From NCBI RefSeq assembly GCF_030523985.1, contig NZ_JAUNHK010000040.1:1-17208 (forward strand): DNA of 17,208 nucleotides, read 5' to 3'. Made by a program: the position numbers and the translations under genes. Below the pieces are notes generated by a model. It worked only from the letters and a program-made list of their open reading frames with translations, did not search any database and had not been told where the DNA came from. This DNA comes from Deinococcus sp. GTDB taxonomy: Bacteria > Deinococcota > Deinococci > Deinococcales > Deinococcaceae. Of this stretch, positions 14,574 to 17,208 are shown one piece after another (positions within the stretch are counted from its first letter, which is position 1; each line of letters begins with the position of its first letter).

Positions 14574-14628
14574 CGCGTGGCCCGGTTCGGTTTCCCCCGC
14601 CAGTGGGGGGAATGCGCCGGGCCACGCG
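14574..14628 (+). terminator. Strong hairpin after the rhodanese gene, probable terminator
   Basis: CGCGTGGCCCGG (14574-14585) and CCGGGCCACGCG (14617-14628) are perfect 12-bp complements. They enclose a second stem, TTCCCCC (14592-14598) with GGGGGAA (within 14605-14612). It starts 24 nt after the stop at 14550. No T tract follows, so it may slow polymerase or stabilise the 3' end rather than act as a classical terminator. The next gene's -10 begins 7 nt beyond the stem. Confidence 0.55.
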
Positions 14629-14634
14629 CACTAT

Positions 14635-14640
14635 TAAAAT
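14635..14640 (+). promoter_or_regulatory. -10 hexamer of the small membrane-anchored protein gene, leaderless type
   Basis: TAAAAT ends 6 nt before the ATG at 14647, the same spacing as in the rhodanese gene. The -35 position would fall inside the preceding hairpin and shows no consensus. Confidence 0.5.
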
Positions 14641-14646
14641 GACGAG

Positions 14647-15096
14647 ATGAAAATTCTGCTCCTCGCCATCGTTGTTATTGTCGGCGTGCTGCTGCTGCTG
14701 AGCCTGATGGGCAGAGGGGCAGATTCCGGCAAGGCCAAAACCCGACCTCCCGGCACCCGCCACCTCGACGAAGAAACGGCGGTGCGCCCGGAGATAGACC
14801 CGCAGGCCATCGCCCAGGCCCGCTCCAGGGTCGCGCCCGCCGTGCCCGACGCGGTGCTGTCGGACGCGCTGCTTGACGCCACGCCAGGGCAGGTCGCCCG
14901 GATGTTCTCGGCGGTCCCGGCTGACGTGATGGCGAACGCCATCGGGGAAAACACCGGACGCGGCGGCACGGTTCAGATTCAGGGTCAGGCCACCGCTCAG
15001 GATTTGGCGCAGCTTCGTAACCTCGGCAGCGCGGTGGACGACCTCGACATCTGGAATTTTGGTGACGATACGCCGGGCCAGAAGCCCAAAAGCTGA
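14647..15096 (+). CDS. Small membrane-anchored protein of unknown function
   Basis: I do not recognise this 149-residue protein. Residues 3-21 (ILLLAIVVIVGVLLLLSLM) form one hydrophobic helix with little positive charge before it, and there is no clear signal-peptidase or lipobox site, so it is probably an N-terminal anchor. The rest is soluble: a Pro/charged linker (22-50), a helix-rich region (DPQAIAQARSRVAPAVPDAVLSDALLDATPGQVARMFSAVP) and a C-terminal acidic stretch containing DDLDIWNFGDDTP. There are no cysteines and no catalytic motif is evident. Leaderless expression is likely, and a Rho-independent terminator follows the stop, so it is a single-gene transcript between the rhodanese and the pab genes. 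Confidence 0.75.
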   Translation: MKILLLAIVVIVGVLLLLSLMGRGADSGKAKTRPPGTRHLDEETAVRPEIDPQAIAQARSRVAPAVPDAVLSDALLDATPGQVARMFSAVPADVMANAIGENTGRGGTVQIQGQATAQDLAQLRNLGSAVDDLDIWNFGDDTPGQKPKS

Positions 15097-15113
15097 AGCT
15101 GCTTTCCCGAGGA

Positions 15114-15144
15114 GGCCGGACGTGGGTTGTCCGGCCCTGTTCTT
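15114..15144 (+). terminator. Intrinsic terminator after the small membrane protein gene
   Basis: GGCCGGAC (15114-15121) and GTCCGGCC (15129-15136) form a perfect 8-bp stem with a 7-nt loop, followed by the T-rich CTGTTCTT. It starts 18 nt after the stop at 15096, just before the pabB-pabA promoter. Confidence 0.75.
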
Positions 15145-15181
15145 GTGACGGCAAGGCTGCACAGGCCCGCGCCGAACCCAC

Positions 15182-15187
15182 TACCCT
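15182..15187 (+). promoter_or_regulatory. -10 hexamer of pabB-pabA, leaderless type
   Basis: TACCCT ends 7 nt before the GTG at 15195, with no ribosome site. The hexamer supports this GTG as the true start. Confidence 0.5.
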
Positions 15188-15194
15188 TTGTCCC

Positions 15195-17129
15195 GTGCTT
15201 TCTCCTGCCGAAGTTCTCCTGCGCCTGCGGGCGGCTGACCTGCCCGGCATCGCCCTGCTGGAATCGCTGGGGCCGGTGCTGCCCTATGCCCGCTACAGCT
15301 TTCTGAGTGCTGCACCGACCCGGATTCGGTTCACCCTGCCCGAACCACCTGCTGCCGACGCCTTTTTCCCGGCCTGGCTGGGCGGCCTTCAGTACGAGGC
15401 GGCGCGTGAGTTCGGGCTGGCGGCCCACGCCCCGGCAGGCGCGGCGCAGTGGTGGGGGTTTTATCCATCGGGGCTGGTCTGGGACAGGCAAAACGGCACG
15501 CTGGACGTGGTGGGCGAGCCGCATCTGGACTGGGGGGCGCTGCTGGCGGGCGACCCGGCCCCCACTCCGGCCCTCACAGTGGGCGATTTTGGGGCCGACG
15601 ACGTGGACTATCCGGCGGGCGTGCGGGCCATTCAGGAACTTATTCGGGCGGGCGAGGTCTATCAGGTCAACCTGTCGCGTGGCGTCTCGGCCCCGGCGCA
15701 GGGCGACCCGCTGGCGGCGTACCTGCGGCTGCGCGAGGTCAACCCCAGCCCCTTCATGGCCTTCGCCGACCTGGAGGGGCAAGTGGTGGTGTCGTGCAGC
15801 CCCGAGCGTCTGGTGGACTGGGAACGGGTGGGAGCGCAGGGCGGGCAAATCAGCGCTCGGCCCATCGCCGGAACGCGGCGGCGCGGCGACACCCCGCAGG
15901 AGGACGCCGACTTCGAGGCCGAGTTGCGCGGCAGTCCCAAGGAGCGGGCCGAACACACCATGCTCGTGGACCTCGTGCGCCACGACCTCGGCGCGGCGGC
16001 GGCGGCAGGCAGCGTCAGTGTCCCCGACCTGATGCTGGTCGAACGCTACAGCCACGTCATGCATCTGGTGTCGGAGGTGCGCGCCGCCGCCCGCCCCGGC
16101 CTGAGCGTGCGCGAGTTGCTCGCCGCCACTTTTCCCGGCGGCACCATCACGGGCGCTCCCAAAGCCCGCGTGATGGAAGCGATTGCGGCGCTGGAACCGG
16201 GGCCGCGTGGCTGGTACACCGGAGGCTTGGGCATCGTGAGCGGGCGACGGGTGGACGTGAATATCCTCATCCGGACGGCGGCTTTTGTGGCAAAGGGGGA
16301 AGGGGAGAGGGCCGAGGGTTCTGCCTTTCCCACCTGGACGGTCACGGTGCGGGCGGGCGGCGGTACGGTCATAGACGCCGACCCGGAGCGGGAAGCGCGG
16401 GAAACGGTGCACAAGGCGCAGGCGCTGCTGAGCGTGCTGGCGGGCGTGCCGGGGCGTCCGGCGCAGGCGGGACAGCCTCCTGTCGCGGGGCGGCCCTGGG
16501 CTTCACCACCCGCGCCCACGCAGACGCCGCTGCGGGTGCTGCTGCTCGACAACCGCGATTCGTTTACCTGGAATCTGGCCCACGACCTGCTGGCCCTGGG
16601 AGCCAGGGTCGAACTCCGCAGTCAGGACGAGGAGGCTGCCGACCTGCTGGCCCTGCGTCCCGACGCCGTGCTGGTCGGCCCCGGCCCCGGCACGCCGCAG
16701 ACGAGCGGCTGCACGCTGGAACTCACGCGGCTGTGTCTGGAACGCGGCGTACCGTCGCTGGGCGTCTGCCTGGGGCATCAGGCGCTGGGGGAGGTCCTGG
16801 GCGGGCGCATCGAGCGGGCCGAACCTGTCCACGGACGACCCGAGCAGGTACAACACACCGGAACGGGCCTCTTTGCAGGCATCGAAAATGGGGCCGAGTT
16901 CGGGCGCTATCACTCGCTGGTGGTGCGCGGCCTGCCGCCTGAACTGGTCACGGCCTACAGCCGAGAGGGTGGCGAAATCATGGCGCTGGAGGTGCCGGGA
17001 AAACCCGCCTGGGGCGTGCAGTTTCACCCCGAAAGTGTGCTGAGTCCGGCGGGGCGGGTGCTGCTGGGCAACTGGCTGCAGCTGGCTTCCCGCGCTGCCG
17101 GGGGCACAGGGCAGGGGGGGGAGAGCTGA
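15195..17129 (+). CDS. pabB: Fused aminodeoxychorismate synthase (PabB synthase + PabA glutaminase)
   Basis: This 644-residue bifunctional enzyme makes 4-amino-4-deoxychorismate from chorismate and glutamine, toward p-aminobenzoate and folate. The chorismate-binding domain covers about 1-415: GEVYQVNLSRG, FMAFADLEGQVVVSCSPERLV, RPIAGTRRRG (222-231), LVDLVRHDLG, FPGGTITGAPKARVMEAI and YTGGLGIVSG. A Pro/Ala linker (417-446) leads to the class I glutaminase: LLDNRDSFTWNL, GPGPG (495-499), nucleophile C525 in GVCLGHQALG, and H611/E613 in GVQFHPES. Position 225 is Ala, as in anthranilate synthases, where classical ADC synthases have the PIKGT lysine. The adjacent pabC start argues for p-aminobenzoate rather than tryptophan or phenazine synthesis. 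The synthase-first order is the reverse of fungal and plant ADC synthase. The start is GTG. Confidence 0.87.
   Translation: MLSPAEVLLRLRAADLPGIALLESLGPVLPYARYSFLSAAPTRIRFTLPEPPAADAFFPAWLGGLQYEAAREFGLAAHAPAGAAQWWGFYPSGLVWDRQNGTLDVVGEPHLDWGALLAGDPAPTPALTVGDFGADDVDYPAGVRAIQELIRAGEVYQVNLSRGVSAPAQGDPLAAYLRLREVNPSPFMAFADLEGQVVVSCSPERLVDWERVGAQGGQISARPIAGTRRRGDTPQEDADFEAELRGSPKERAEHTMLVDLVRHDLGAAAAAGSVSVPDLMLVERYSHVMHLVSEVRAAARPGLSVRELLAATFPGGTITGAPKARVMEAIAALEPGPRGWYTGGLGIVSGRRVDVNILIRTAAFVAKGEGERAEGSAFPTWTVTVRAGGGTVIDADPEREARETVHKAQALLSVLAGVPGRPAQAGQPPVAGRPWASPPAPTQTPLRVLLLDNRDSFTWNLAHDLLALGARVELRSQDEEAADLLALRPDAVLVGPGPGTPQTSGCTLELTRLCLERGVPSLGVCLGHQALGEVLGGRIERAEPVHGRPEQVQHTGTGLFAGIENGAEFGRYHSLVVRGLPPELVTAYSREGGEIMALEVPGKPAWGVQFHPESVLSPAGRVLLGNWLQLASRAAGGTGQGGES
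16287..16333 (+). repeat. In-frame imperfect inverted repeat inside pabB
   Basis: GTGGCAAAGG (16287-16296) and CCTTTCCCAC (16324-16333) are reverse complements at 9 of 10 positions. They flank a purine-rich tract that shares GGCCGAGGG with the trmFO-side repeat at 8398-8406. It encodes a charged segment (residues about 366-380, AKGEGERAEGSAFPT) at a spot where related synthases usually have a short turn between two strands. The reading frame is kept. Confidence 0.4.
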
Positions 17130-17208
17130 GTGCGGCCCCTGCCTGCCACTGCACAAACCCCTGCCGCGCTGCACGGCGCTTCGGCCTTCACCACGGTTCG
17201 CGTGCAGG
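17130..17208 (+). CDS. pabC: Aminodeoxychorismate lyase, N-terminal part (partial)
   Basis: The GTG at 17130 follows the pabB-pabA stop (17127-17129) with no gap, and the frame runs off the window after 26 codons: MRPLPATAQTPAALHGASAF, then TTVRVQ. The segment HGASAFTTVRV matches the start of class IV PLP enzymes (aminodeoxychorismate lyase, branched-chain aminotransferase, D-amino-acid transaminase), most like the FTTxRV of PabC. A G-rich ribosome site (GGGGAGAG) lies in the 3' end of pabB-pabA, so translation is probably coupled. The product would split 4-amino-4-deoxychorismate into p-aminobenzoate and pyruvate. Only the first strand is visible; the catalytic lysine is outside the window. 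Confidence 0.7.
   Translation, partial: MRPLPATAQTPAALHGASAFTTVRVQ

Noticed and set aside
14997..16412. A 471-codon - strand frame opposite the small membrane protein gene and pabB
   Set aside because: It crosses a terminator and the pab promoter region, has Arg/His/Gln-rich composition, and shows no motif.
15449..16942. A 497-codon + strand frame overlapping pabB-pabA in another frame
   Set aside because: Low-complexity Gly/Arg/Ala product; the pabB-pabA frame carries all conserved motifs.
15195..17129. Phenazine PhzE or anthranilate synthase TrpE(G)
   Set aside because: Domain order and the PIAGT motif fit, but the following frame begins like aminodeoxychorismate lyase and no phz or trp genes are nearby. 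It is kept as an alternative in the annotation, not as the call.

Overview
The window looks like chromosomal DNA from a high-GC, Deinococcus-like bacterium. Three things suggest this: dense GC-rich genes of bacterial core metabolism, seven genes with a TANNNT -10 hexamer only 6-9 nt before the start codon (the leaderless promoter style known from Deinococcus), and short imperfect inverted repeats at several gene junctions. The genus is inferred from style and protein flavour, not from a database search. I see no phage, insertion sequence, CRISPR array, rRNA or tRNA.

Layout. Bases 1-89 hold the 3' end of an unrecognised + strand gene, followed by two stem-loops in a convergent gap. At 242-994 (-) lies a GntR/FadR-type repressor, divergent from a tight + strand operon at 1119-5761: acyl-CoA dehydrogenase, short-chain 3-hydroxyacyl-CoA dehydrogenase-like enzyme, acyl-CoA synthetase, and thiolase. 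An 18-bp perfect palindrome sits on the overlapping divergent promoters, so the repressor very likely controls both itself and the operon. The operon encodes a beta-oxidation-type cycle except for the enoyl-CoA hydratase step.

From 5779 to 11011 there is a run of - strand genes: an M20 metallohydrolase, TrmFO (folate-dependent tRNA m5U54 methyltransferase) with an intrinsic terminator, a YdcF/DUF218 membrane protein, an MscS-type channel, and a 101-residue Cys/His-rich protein. A + strand DUF4258-like gene (11237-11872) has a leader of about 135 nt. In that leader a perfect 10-bp hairpin covers the Shine-Dalgarno sequence, and an upstream copy of the same hexamer can compete for the hairpin's other arm. 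This is the best candidate for an undescribed regulatory element here.

From 11946 to 14550 there is a sulfur-handling cluster: a NifS/IscS-type cysteine desulfurase with SufE (both -), and a divergent two-domain rhodanese (+). Then come a small membrane-anchored protein of unknown function and a fused PabB-PabA aminodeoxychorismate synthase (synthase domain first), followed directly by the start of pabC, which runs off the window. These last two supply p-aminobenzoate for folate.

Overall this is mostly ordinary housekeeping and catabolic DNA. The interest lies in the regulatory architecture, the junction inverted repeats, and a few active-site departures (PabB with Ala where classical ADC synthases have Lys; FCD domain missing ligands).
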